Made by a program: the position numbers and the translations under genes. From Sulfurovum sp. (GTDB lineage: Bacteria; Campylobacterota; Campylobacteria; Campylobacterales; Sulfurovaceae), in contig DQVY01000235.1 of the NCBI GenBank assembly GCA_015661535.1, positions 1-11,712 on the forward strand: 11,712 nt of DNA. Reading direction: 5' to 3'. Each line of letters starts with the position of its first letter. The first letter of the stretch is position 1. The notes below the pieces were generated by a model. The model was not told the origin of the DNA and did not search any database. It was given only the letters and a program-made list of their open reading frames with translations. Positions 1 through 6,343 of the stretch are shown piece by piece.

Positions 1-93
1 GATATCGGTGGTTACTTCCATCCAAATGACGAGTTAGCATCTAAGGCAATGCGTCCTTCTGCTACGCTTAATGCTATTATTGACGCTATTTAA
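1..93 (+). CDS. icd: Isocitrate dehydrogenase (NADP+), monomeric type, C-terminal 30 residues (5' end outside window)
   Basis: Only the last 30 codons are present, ending at TAA 91-93. The tail reads DIGGYFHPND...SKAMRPSATLNA, which matches the conserved C-terminus of the large (about 740-residue) monomeric NADP-dependent isocitrate dehydrogenase family (DIGGYYHPD...AMRPSATFNA), a family different from the E. coli dimeric enzyme. The enzyme interconverts isocitrate and 2-oxoglutarate in the cytoplasm. Its place directly before mdh supports the call, since Campylobacter jejuni also has icd before mdh. A stem-loop follows 18 nt after the stop. The identification rests on a short but distinctive tail; catalytic residues lie outside the window. 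Confidence 0.85.
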   Translation, partial: DIGGYFHPNDELASKAMRPSATLNAIIDAI

Positions 94-111
94 GTGTCGC
101 ATACTCATACA

Positions 112-135
112 ATATCTCCCTCTACAGGGAGATAT
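112..135 (+). terminator. Stem-loop after icd, probable terminator
   Basis: A perfect 9-bp inverted repeat (ATATCTCCC 112-120, GGGAGATAT 127-135) encloses the 6-nt loop TCTACA. It begins 18 nt after the icd stop. Only a weak T-rich stretch follows (CTT, then CTTTTT about 12 nt later), so it may be a leaky terminator or a 3'-end stabilising hairpin. Confidence 0.5.
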
Positions 136-187
136 CTTGCATAACACTTTTTGTATCTAGTGTAAAAAGATACTTCCGAGATATTCA

Positions 188-297
188 TCTCACTTAACAT
201 AGGGTTGATGTCAGCCTCTTTTGTCGCAAAGCATAATTGATAATGGACGATTATGATTTATGTTTTGCTTTTGAGGTCCCCTATAGTTCTCACTTAA
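188..297 (+). repeat. Long imperfect hairpin (199-284) flanked by 10-bp direct repeats, upstream of mdh
   Basis: The 10-mer TCTCACTTAA occurs at 188-197 and again at 288-297, exactly 100 bp apart. Between them lies a nested inverted repeat. The outer stem is ATAGGG 199-204 with CCCTAT 279-284. The middle stem is GCCTC 214-218 with GAGGT 273-277. The inner 19-position stem is 226-244 with 250-268 (16 Watson-Crick pairs, one G-T, two mismatches) and loop GGACG. Direct repeats around an inverted repeat are the layout of a small non-autonomous insertion (MITE-like) with target duplication, but a structured mdh leader is equally possible. The right direct repeat abuts the mdh ribosome binding site. 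No known riboswitch class was recognised. Confidence 0.5.
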
Positions 298-306
298 AGG
301 ATTATT

Positions 307-1257
307 ATGAAAAAAGGTAAAAAAGTATCGATTATTGGTGCAGGAAATGTTGGTGCTACTGTAGCATATTCACTTGCTATGAAAGGTGTATGTCATGAGA
401 TAGTTCTACGTGACAGAAATGTAGAAATAGCCAAAGGTAAAGCACTGGATATGTCTCAAGCAGCAAATGCCGCACGTATGCATACCCTTGTATCTGTCGC
501 AGAAGATGCAGCAGGTATGGCAGATTCAGATGTGGTTGTAATAACCGCGGGAAGTCCCCGTAAACCAGGTATGAGTAGAGATGACCTGCTTATGATCAAT
601 GCTGAGATCACAAAAGAGGTGGTCGCTGATGTGAAAGAGCATGCACCAGATGCTATTATTATCATGGTCTCCAATCCTCTTGATGTGATGACCTATGTAG
701 CCTTAAAAGAATCAGGTTTCCCGAAAGAGAGAGTTATCGGTATGGCAGGTATCTTGGATTCTGCACGTATGGCACACTTTATCCATGAAAAGATAGGGTA
801 TGGTGCAGGACAGATCAGAGCCTCTGTTATGGGTGGCCATGGTGATGACATGGTACCTCTTCCTAAGTTCTCTACGGTTGCAGGTGTACCTTTAACAGAT
901 GTACTTGATGAAGAAGAGATACTGGAGATTGTGGAAAGAACAAAAGGTGGAGGTGCTGAGATCGTTGGTTACCTTAAAACAGGTTCAGCATACTATGCAC
1001 CAGCAAAATCTACAGCACTGATGGTTGAGGCCATATTGAAAGATACGAAACAGATCCATCCCTGTGCTGTACTTCTTGATGGACATTATGGACATTCAGA
1101 TGTGGTTTCCGGTGTACCTGTTGCCTTAGGTGCAAATGGGGTAGAAAAACTTTTTGAAATGACCTTAAGTGAGAATCAAAAAAGAAAATTTGCCAAAAGT
1201 GTTGATTCGGTAAGAACGATGATCAACGTATTAAAAGAAAAAAAATTCTTTGATTAA
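307..1257 (+). CDS. mdh: Malate dehydrogenase (NAD-dependent, LDH-like type)
   Basis: This 316-residue protein interconverts malate and oxaloacetate in the cytoplasm. The Rossmann nucleotide motif GAGNVG is at residues 11-16. Asp36 at the end of strand beta-2 favours NAD over NADP. The segment RKPGMSR (85-91) carries the arginine that selects dicarboxylate substrates (Arg85, where lactate dehydrogenases have Gln) and the mobile-loop Arg91. Asp151, Arg154 and His178 (in GGHGDD) form the catalytic and substrate-binding set. The RxKPGMxR form and the length suit the short, LDH-like malate dehydrogenases rather than the E. coli type. The ATG start is preceded by TAAAGG (295-300). fumC begins 10 nt after the stop with its SD partly overlapping the stop codon, so the two are probably co-transcribed and coupled. 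Family homologues include MDHs of reductive-TCA organisms. Confidence 0.95.
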   Translation: MKKGKKVSIIGAGNVGATVAYSLAMKGVCHEIVLRDRNVEIAKGKALDMSQAANAARMHTLVSVAEDAAGMADSDVVVITAGSPRKPGMSRDDLLMINAEITKEVVADVKEHAPDAIIIMVSNPLDVMTYVALKESGFPKERVIGMAGILDSARMAHFIHEKIGYGAGQIRASVMGGHGDDMVPLPKFSTVAGVPLTDVLDEEEILEIVERTKGGGAEIVGYLKTGSAYYAPAKSTALMVEAILKDTKQIHPCAVLLDGHYGHSDVVSGVPVALGANGVEKLFEMTLSENQKRKFAKSVDSVRTMINVLKEKKFFD

Positions 1258-1267
1258 GGAGATAATG

Positions 1268-2662
1268 ATGGAATATAGAATAGAAAAAGACACAATGGGA
1301 GAGATGAAAGTCCCTGCCGATAAATACTGGGCTGCACAAACACAAAGATCTGTACACAATTTTGAGATCGGTAATGAAAAAATGCCTATTGAAGTAGTAT
1401 ATGGTTTTGCAAATCTGAAAAAGGCCTGTGCATTGGTAAACAATGACTTAGGTCGTATGAGTGATGAAATATCAGGCGCTATTGCCAAAGCATGTGACAG
1501 CGTGCTTTCTGGTGAGCTGGACGATAACTTTCCTTTGGTTGTATGGCAAACAGGTTCAGGTACACAATCAAACATGAATATGAATGAAGTCGTAGCCAAC
1601 AAAGCCACAGAAATTTTAGGTGCAGACTTTACCAAAGAGCATCTTGTGCATCCAAATGACGATGTAAACAAAGGGCAGAGTTCAAACGATACCTTCCCAA
1701 CAGGTATGCGTATTGCAGAAGTTGTAGGGGTAACAGACAGTTTAATTCCTGCTTTAAATCAACTCAAAGCCACACTTGATGCAAAGTCAAAAGCATTTTC
1801 TGATGTTGTAAAAATAGGTAGAACACACTTGCAAGATGCGACACCGCTTACTTTAGGGCAAGAGCTTTCAGGATATGTAGCAATGCTTGAGACAAATTTA
1901 AAACAAATTAATGATGCTTTGGTCTACTGTAGAGAACTTGCCATTGGGGGTACTGCTGTCGGTACCGGGCTTAACTCTCATCCGGAATTTTCAGAAAAAG
2001 TTTCTGCGAAACTGAATGATTTTATGGGTAACTATGGTTTTGTTTCTCAACAAAACAAGTTCCATGCCTTAACCGGGCATGATGCAGAAGTAGTACTTTC
2101 GGGTGCACTTAAAGCATTGGCTGCAAACCTTATGAAAATTGCTAATGACATCAGATGGCTGGCATCTGGACCAAGATGTGGTCTTGGTGAGATAGAGATC
2201 CCGGCGAATGAGCCAGGGTCTTCTATTATGCCGGGGAAAGTCAACCCTACGCAGGCAGAAGCCATGACAATGGTTGCAGTACAAGTAATGGGTAATGATG
2301 CAACTGTTGGTATAGCAGCCTCTCAAGGTAATTTTGAGTTGAATGTTTTTAAACCAGTCATTGCTTACAATGTACTCCAGTCTATCAAACTTCTTACAGA
2401 TTGTATGAGATCATTTGACGTACACTGTGCAGTTGGTATAGAGCCAATAAGAGAGAACATTGACAGATTTTTAAATGACTCTTTGATGCTTGTTACAGCA
2501 CTCAACCCACATATTGGGTATGAGAATGCAGCTATTATTGCAAAAACGGCACATAAAAATGGTACAACGCTTAAAGAAGAAGCGATGGCACTTGGCTTTA
2601 TGTCTGAAGAAGAGTTTGACAAAAATGTAAAACCGGAAGAGATGATAGCACCAAAAGTATAA
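1268..2662 (+). CDS. fumC: Fumarate hydratase, class II
   Basis: The 464-residue enzyme interconverts fumarate and malate without an iron-sulfur cluster. The family signature GSSIMPGKVN is at residues 317-326 and contains the catalytic Ser318 on the flexible loop. The second active-site residue, His187, lies in GRTHLQDATP. The N-terminus EYRIEKDTMGEMKVPADKYW and the GSGTQSNMNMNEV segment are typical of class II fumarases. I chose ATG 1268 because the SD AAGGAG (1256-1261) then has 6-nt spacing and the protein starts like its homologues. ATG 1265 is only 3 nt from the SD, and an in-frame TTG at 1250 would overlap mdh and lack an SD. The SD overlaps the mdh stop region, which points to coupling with mdh. 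In C. jejuni fumC is not in this cluster, so its position between mdh and sucC is a lineage difference. Confidence 0.96.
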   Translation: MEYRIEKDTMGEMKVPADKYWAAQTQRSVHNFEIGNEKMPIEVVYGFANLKKACALVNNDLGRMSDEISGAIAKACDSVLSGELDDNFPLVVWQTGSGTQSNMNMNEVVANKATEILGADFTKEHLVHPNDDVNKGQSSNDTFPTGMRIAEVVGVTDSLIPALNQLKATLDAKSKAFSDVVKIGRTHLQDATPLTLGQELSGYVAMLETNLKQINDALVYCRELAIGGTAVGTGLNSHPEFSEKVSAKLNDFMGNYGFVSQQNKFHALTGHDAEVVLSGALKALAANLMKIANDIRWLASGPRCGLGEIEIPANEPGSSIMPGKVNPTQAEAMTMVAVQVMGNDATVGIAASQGNFELNVFKPVIAYNVLQSIKLLTDCMRSFDVHCAVGIEPIRENIDRFLNDSLMLVTALNPHIGYENAAIIAKTAHKNGTTLKEEAMALGFMSEEEFDKNVKPEEMIAPKV

Positions 2663-2680
2663 ATTTTCCACTTTTTCCTC

Positions 2681-2704
2681 TGTACCGTGTATCCACACGG
2701 TACA
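2681..2704 (+). terminator. Stem-loop between fumC and sucC
   Basis: A perfect 10-bp inverted repeat (TGTACCGTGT 2681-2690, ACACGGTACA 2695-2704) has loop ATCC. It lies 18 nt after the fumC stop and about 60 bp before the sucC -10 box, so it probably marks the end of the mdh-fumC transcript. No T-tract follows, so intrinsic termination is not assured; partial read-through or a 3'-end stabilising role is possible. Confidence 0.5.
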
Positions 2705-2763
2705 AACATATAAACTCCCCCTTTAAAATCACAGAATTTAATTAGAAATCCCATCAAAAACGC

Positions 2764-2769
2764 TATAAT
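2764..2769 (+). promoter_or_regulatory. -10 box of the sucCD promoter
   Basis: A perfect TATAAT lies in the context CGCTATAATC, 27 bp before the sucC ATG, predicting transcription start near 2776. No canonical -35 is visible; the upstream stretch is AT-rich, as is usual for sigma-70 promoters in Campylobacterota. The same GCTATAAT octamer precedes rnpB and the 9212 gene. Confidence 0.6.
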
Positions 2770-2796
2770 CAAAGCATTATAAATAAGGAGTACGAC

Positions 2797-3969
2797 ATGA
2801 ATGTTCATGAGTATCAGGCAAAACAAATTTTTGCCAAATATGGTGTGCCAACACCAAAAGGTATAATGGTAGAAAGTGTGAAAGATGCAGTAATTGCTGC
2901 TGAAGAATTAGGAGGTCCTATTTGGGTTGTTAAAGCACAGATCCATGCTGGTGGCCGTGGTCTTGGCGGTGGTGTTAAACTTGCTAAGAGTCTTGAAGAG
3001 GTAGAAACATTAGCAAATGAGATTCTTGGTATGACTTTGGTCACACACCAGACAACTGCTGAGGGTAAATTGGTTCAAAAACTTTATATCGAAGATGGTG
3101 CTGATATCAAAGATGAGTTTTATCTTTCTGTAGTACTTGACAGAAAGTTGGAAATGCCTTTGATCATGGCCTCTACAGAAGGTGGAATGAACATTGAAGA
3201 TGTGGCTGAAAATACACCAGAAAAGATCATCACTATTCCTGTTGATCCGGCGATCGGTTTCCAAGGTTTTCACGGGCGTGAATTGGCATTTGGTTTAGGT
3301 ATTACTGACAAAAATGAACAAAAAAAGATCATCTCTTTTGCACAAAAACTTTTCAAGCTTTACATGGAACTTGATGCAGAAATGATCGAGATCAATCCTC
3401 TTGTGCGTACTGGTACAGGTGATTTCTTGGCATTAGACGGAAAAATGGGCTTCGATAACTCTGCGCTTGGACGTCAACCGGAGATCGCTGCCATGAGAGA
3501 CTTGACTGAAGAAGATCCGGATGAAGTTGAAGCTGCACATTATGGTCTTTCTTATGTGGCGCTTGATGGTGAAATCGGTTGTATGGTAAACGGTGCCGGT
3601 CTTGCGATGGGTACTATGGATACTATTAATTACATGGGCGGTACACCTGCAAACTTCCTTGATGTTGGTGGTTCGGCAAATGCCGAAACTGTGGCTAAAG
3701 GGTTTGAGATCATTCTTAAAAACCCTAATGTAAAAGCTATTTTTGTCAATATCTTTGGTGGTATCGTAAGATGTGACCGTATTGCAAATGGTATTATTGA
3801 AGCGACTAAAATAACAGATGTAAATGTACCTGTTATCGTACGTCTTGATGGAACAAATGCACCGGAAGCATCTGAAATTCTTAAGAATGCAAATATAGAA
3901 AATTTAATCGTTGCTAGTGATTTGGGCGATGGTGCTGCAAAATCAGTAGCTGCAGCTAAGGGAGAATAA
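2797..3969 (+). CDS. sucC: Succinyl-CoA synthetase (ADP-forming), beta subunit
   Basis: The 390-residue beta subunit carries the nucleotide-binding ATP-grasp domain and part of the CoA ligase domain. With SucD it interconverts succinate, CoA and ATP with succinyl-CoA. The N-terminus MNVHEYQAKQIFAKYGVPTP and the segment KAQIHAGGRGLGGGVKLA (47-63, ATP-grasp lysine and glycine-rich loop) are typical. Asn200 (in EINPLV) and Asp214 (in LALDGKMGFD) are the expected Mg-nucleotide ligands, and GGIVRCD (321-327) is the conserved phosphate-binding 'power helix' loop of the C-terminal domain. The length matches the bacterial family (E. coli 388). The ATG is preceded by AAGGAG (2785-2790) with 6-nt spacing and by a clear -10 box. 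sucD follows 2 nt after the stop. The direction of flux (oxidative or reductive) cannot be read from the sequence. Confidence 0.97.
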   Translation: MNVHEYQAKQIFAKYGVPTPKGIMVESVKDAVIAAEELGGPIWVVKAQIHAGGRGLGGGVKLAKSLEEVETLANEILGMTLVTHQTTAEGKLVQKLYIEDGADIKDEFYLSVVLDRKLEMPLIMASTEGGMNIEDVAENTPEKIITIPVDPAIGFQGFHGRELAFGLGITDKNEQKKIISFAQKLFKLYMELDAEMIEINPLVRTGTGDFLALDGKMGFDNSALGRQPEIAAMRDLTEEDPDEVEAAHYGLSYVALDGEIGCMVNGAGLAMGTMDTINYMGGTPANFLDVGGSANAETVAKGFEIILKNPNVKAIFVNIFGGIVRCDRIANGIIEATKITDVNVPVIVRLDGTNAPEASEILKNANIENLIVASDLGDGAAKSVAAAKGE

Positions 3970-3971
3970 GT

Positions 3972-4841
3972 ATGAGTATATTAGTAAACAAAGACACAAA
4001 AGTGATCGTTCAAGGTTTTACAGGAAAAGAGGGTTCTTTTCACGCTGAGCAATGTCTTGCTTATGGCACAAAAATTGTTGGTGGTGTTACACCTAACAAA
4101 GGTGGTCAAGAGCATTTAGGTCAACCTGTTTTCAATACAGTATCTGAAGCTGTAAAAGCTACAGGTGCTACTGTTTCTATGATCTTTGTACCACCTGCAT
4201 TTGTAGGTGATGCTGTGATGGAAGCTGCTGAAGCAGGTATTGAACTCGCAGTTATTATCACTGAAGGTGCACCGGTCAAAGACATGCAAATGGCTAAAGC
4301 ACATGCAACAAAACATGGTATGAAAACACTTGGGCCAAACTGTCCTGGTATTATCACTGCAGAAGAGTGTAAAATAGGGATCATGCCTGGTATGATCTTC
4401 AAAAAAGGGAATGTGGGTCTTATCTCCAAGTCTGGTACACTTACTTATGAAGGTACAAACCAAGTAGTGAAAGCAGGGTATGGAATTACGACTGCTGTTG
4501 GTATTGGTGGAGACCCGATCATTGGTCTTTCTTACAACCAACTTTTACCAATGTTCGAAGCTGACCCAGATACTGAATGTATCGTGATGATCGGTGAAAT
4601 TGGTGGAGACCTTGAAATTCAGGCGGCTAAACTCATCAAAGAACAGATCACCAAACCAGTGGTTGCTTTTATTGCAGGACAAACTGCACCTAAAGGTAAA
4701 ACAATGGGTCATGCCGGTGCGATCGTTTCTGGTTCTGCAGGTACTGCAGCAGAGAAGATGGCAGCGCTTGAGGCTGTGGGTGTGAAAGTAGTGGTTTCGC
4801 CAGCTGAAATCGGAAAAGCAGTAAAAGAGATCCTCGGATAA
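3972..4841 (+). CDS. sucD: Succinyl-CoA synthetase, alpha subunit
   Basis: The 289-residue alpha subunit binds CoA and carries the phosphorylated histidine. The CoA-binding Rossmann motif GFTGKEGSFH starts at residue 15, GPNCPGII is at 121-128, and the active-site His247 lies in TMGHAGAIVSG, equivalent to E. coli His246. It starts 2 nt after the sucC stop, with its SD (AAGGGAG, 3958-3964) inside the end of sucC, so the two subunits are translationally coupled, as expected for a 1:1 complex. In C. jejuni sucD is followed by oorDABC for 2-oxoglutarate:acceptor oxidoreductase. Here a stem-loop and rnpB follow instead, so the oor genes must lie elsewhere or be absent. Confidence 0.97.
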   Translation: MSILVNKDTKVIVQGFTGKEGSFHAEQCLAYGTKIVGGVTPNKGGQEHLGQPVFNTVSEAVKATGATVSMIFVPPAFVGDAVMEAAEAGIELAVIITEGAPVKDMQMAKAHATKHGMKTLGPNCPGIITAEECKIGIMPGMIFKKGNVGLISKSGTLTYEGTNQVVKAGYGITTAVGIGGDPIIGLSYNQLLPMFEADPDTECIVMIGEIGGDLEIQAAKLIKEQITKPVVAFIAGQTAPKGKTMGHAGAIVSGSAGTAAEKMAALEAVGVKVVVSPAEIGKAVKEILG

Positions 4842-4864
4842 TCTTGCTTTATTGCATCTTCGAG

Positions 4865-4899
4865 GGAGTTTGTTCAGTCATGTACTGGACGTACACTCC
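4865..4899 (+). terminator. Compound stem-loop after sucD, possible terminator
   Basis: An outer stem GGAGT 4865-4869 with ACTCC 4895-4899 encloses an inner stem GTTCAGT 4872-4878 with ACTGGAC 4884-4890 (one G-T pair) and loop CATGT. It starts 24 nt after the sucD stop. There is no T-tract after it (GCACAACAAC), so it is either a weak terminator or an mRNA 3' structure. Confidence 0.4.
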
Positions 4900-4979
4900 T
4901 GCACAACAACCCACAAATTTACAACAAATCAAAATTATCCCTTTTTCATTTAATATGTTTTAAGGTTACTTCTGTAAAT

Positions 4980-5030
<51 letters not shown>

Positions 5031-5037
5031 ACTATGC

Positions 5038-5043
5038 TATAAT
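5038..5043 (+). promoter_or_regulatory. -10 box of the rnpB promoter
   Basis: TATAAT in the context ATGCTATAATTC lies 6 bp before the predicted first base of the RNase P RNA (about 5050), the normal -10 to +1 distance. The expected -35 position lies within the CACTATT array. Confidence 0.65.
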
Positions 5044-5049
5044 TCGTTC

Positions 5050-5394
5050 AGGTGCAACAGGTAGTTGCTGGTGGTATCTTTGCCACGAGAGGAAAGTCCG
5101 GGCTGCACGCAAAGCAGGGCTCCATCTAACGGATGGCCAGAGTAATCTGAGGGCAAGTGCAACAGAGAGTACGAAAACCATACTTTGTATGGTAAAAGGT
5201 GAAAGGGTGGGGTAAGAGCCCACCAGTGGGTGTGGTAACACACTCAGCTAGGTAAACCCTTCCCGCAGCAAGAAGTATATGGTATAAGCTTTGCAAGCTG
5301 TTCAATCAGCACCCATACTTCGCTTGAGCCTGTTGGCAACAACAGGCCTAGATAAATAACTACCCACGACAAAACCCGGCTTATCGTTGCACCT
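5050..5394 (+). ncRNA. rnpB: RNase P RNA, bacterial class A
   Basis: This is the catalytic RNA that removes 5' leaders from tRNA precursors together with the RnpA protein. The ends pair perfectly as helix P1: AGGTGCAAC 5050-5058 with GTTGCACCT 5386-5394. The universally conserved P4 strands are present: GAGGAAAGTCCGGGC at 5089-5103, and ACAAAACCCGGCTTA at 5369-5383 near the 3' end. The internal GGTGAAAGGGTGGGGTAAGA stretch, followed directly by GCCCACC, at about 5200-5223 matches the conserved P8-P9 region of class A RNAs. The length of about 345 nt is normal. A -10 box lies 6 bp upstream, so it is probably transcribed from its own promoter. The exact mature 3' end may extend a few bases past P1. 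Open reading frames seen across it on the minus strand are artefacts. Confidence 0.96.
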
Positions 5395-5407
5395 ATAATA
5401 TTTGTAT

Positions 5408-5423
5408 GAAGTCATATGACTTC
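5408..5423 (+). promoter_or_regulatory. Perfect 16-bp palindrome after rnpB
   Basis: GAAGTCATATGACTTC is its own reverse complement and starts 14 nt after the end of the rnpB P1 helix. It could be a processing or termination hairpin for rnpB, although no T-tract follows, or an operator for the capsule operon. A TATAAT (5394-5399) overlaps the rnpB 3' end just upstream, which would put a start site next to the palindrome. Its function is not established. Confidence 0.35.
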
Positions 5424-5435
5424 TACTAAACTCGT

Positions 5436-5441
5436 TATACT
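5436..5441 (+). promoter_or_regulatory. Candidate -10 box for the capsule export operon
   Basis: TATACT in the context CTCGTTATACTAGC lies about 130 bp before the first capsule gene, in an AT-rich stretch. It is one substitution from consensus. Other AT-rich hexamers in 5395-5523 could serve instead, so this is a weak call. Confidence 0.25.
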
Positions 5442-5523
5442 AGCTTATATCACCACTTTTAAAATATCATCATTTTTCTCATTTTACACTATCAAATAAA
5501 GTTCGAAATTTAAGGATATTTGT

Positions 5524-5571
5524 ATGTACAAATTGTTATTATTGCATTTAATTAAAAAAGGAAATAATTGA
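5524..5571 (+). CDS. Possible leader peptide (15 codons) overlapping the start of the OPX gene
   Basis: ATG 5524 opens a 15-codon frame, MYKLLLLHLIKKGNN, ending at TGA 5569-5571. An SD-like AAGGA (5512-5516) lies 7 nt upstream. Its stop overlaps the TTG start of the next gene (TTGA 5568-5571), the usual layout for translational coupling. Five of its codons are leucine (TTG or TTA), four of them consecutive, which recalls attenuator leader peptides but may simply reflect AT-rich DNA. The ATG sits in a palindrome (ATTTGTA 5518-5524, TACAAAT 5527-5533) that could fold the start codon into a hairpin loop. Whether it is translated is unknown. Confidence 0.35.
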   Translation: MYKLLLLHLIKKGNN

Positions 5572-6314
5572 AATACTTAAATATATTTCTTCTATTGACA
5601 TTACTTTTATCTGCATCTTCAGGCAGGTCAGAGTATCAACTTTTGAAAACAAATAAACCTGTTAAAAATAGAAATCTTTCATCTGCCAGTATAGAGTATA
5701 AGATCTTACCTCAAGATCGTCTGGAAATTGTTTTTTATAAAGATCCTTCTCAAAGTACTGAAACTGAAACTTCCAAGCTTGGGGAAAGCATAAATCCAAA
5801 TGGTATATTGGTTAATGCTTCTGGATATGTCTCTTTACCTCTTGTGGGTAAAGTTAAGCTGGCTGGTTTAACGCAAAGTCAAGCATCTGAGGTACTGAAA
5901 AGAAAGTATGAAAAAGAACTTAATGCGCCTTCGCTTTATGTTGAAATTTTAAACAAAAGACTCTTTGTCTTAGGTGAAGTTAAAAAGCCAGGTGTTATCA
6001 AGATTGACAAAGAAAAAATGATGCTTTTTGAAGCTTTGGCCTTTGCAGGAGATTTAACAGATGATGCAGTGAGAGATTCTATTGCTATTCTTTCTCACAC
6101 ACATAAAGGCGGTATACATTTACGTAAAGTTGATTTGACCAATTTTGACACTATGAATTATGCGAGTTTAATGCTAAGACCAAATAACATTGTCTATGTA
6201 CAGCCGAACTCATGGAAGAAATTCAAGGTTGCTTCTGACAATTATACTTCGCCACTAAAGACTGTGACAGAGGTTGCAGCACCCTTTGTTACTATGAAAT
6301 ACTTATTTGAGTAG
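5568..6314 (+). CDS. Capsular polysaccharide export outer-membrane protein (OPX, Wza/KpsD-like)
   Basis: The 248-residue protein has a hydrophobic N-terminal signal sequence (residues 4-16). A polysaccharide-export domain follows at about 42-128: YKILPQDRLEIVFYKDP, then the GYVSLPLVGKVKLAGLT segment. An SLBB-like domain is at about 132-212: RLFVLGEVKKPGVI...LFEALAFAGDLTDDA...LRPNNIVYVQP. The C-terminal segment TVTEVAAPFVTMKYL could be an amphipathic membrane helix. Such proteins form the outer-membrane channel for capsule and receive polymer from the KpsE-type partner. It is shorter than Wza (about 380) and contains no cysteine, so unlike Wza it cannot be a lipoprotein. The TTG start is supported by AAAGGA (5557-5562) 5 nt upstream and by the signal peptide beginning there; no ATG start exists before Met151. 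It heads the operon with kpsMTE. Confidence 0.88.
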   Translation: MKYLNIFLLLTLLLSASSGRSEYQLLKTNKPVKNRNLSSASIEYKILPQDRLEIVFYKDPSQSTETETSKLGESINPNGILVNASGYVSLPLVGKVKLAGLTQSQASEVLKRKYEKELNAPSLYVEILNKRLFVLGEVKKPGVIKIDKEKMMLFEALAFAGDLTDDAVRDSIAILSHTHKGGIHLRKVDLTNFDTMNYASLMLRPNNIVYVQPNSWKKFKVASDNYTSPLKTVTEVAAPFVTMKYLFE

Positions 6315-6343
6315 GGTTTAAAGTGCAAATAAGAAAACCCTAC
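6311..6343 (+). promoter_or_regulatory. Hairpin enclosing the kpsM ribosome binding site and start codon
   Basis: A perfect 9-bp inverted repeat, GTAGGGTTT 6311-6319 and AAACCCTAC 6335-6343, has a 15-nt loop that contains the GTG start (6323-6325). The only SD-like sequence, AGGG 6313-6316, lies in the left arm together with the stop codon of the preceding gene (TAG 6312-6314). A ribosome finishing the upstream gene would melt the stem, so kpsM translation is probably coupled to it. Confidence 0.5.

Noticed and set aside
94..306. Known riboswitch or tRNA gene upstream of mdh
   Set aside because: The fold does not match any riboswitch class or tRNA cloverleaf I know; it is reported only as a hairpin flanked by direct repeats.
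1250..1267. Longer fumC starting at TTG 1250
   Set aside because: It would place the SD AAGGAG inside the coding region and add residues not found in homologues; ATG 1268 fits both.
4116..4541. A 141-codon frame on the minus strand
   Set aside because: It is antisense to sucD, which is intact and strongly conserved. The predicted peptide is rich in Cys, His and Ser with no recognisable domain.
4594..4785. A 63-codon + strand frame inside sucD
   Set aside because: It is a shifted frame of a conserved gene, with no SD and no domain.
5032..5243. Two open frames on the minus strand (5032-5241 and 5037-5243)
   Set aside because: They lie across the 5' part of rnpB, whose conserved RNA elements explain the sequence.
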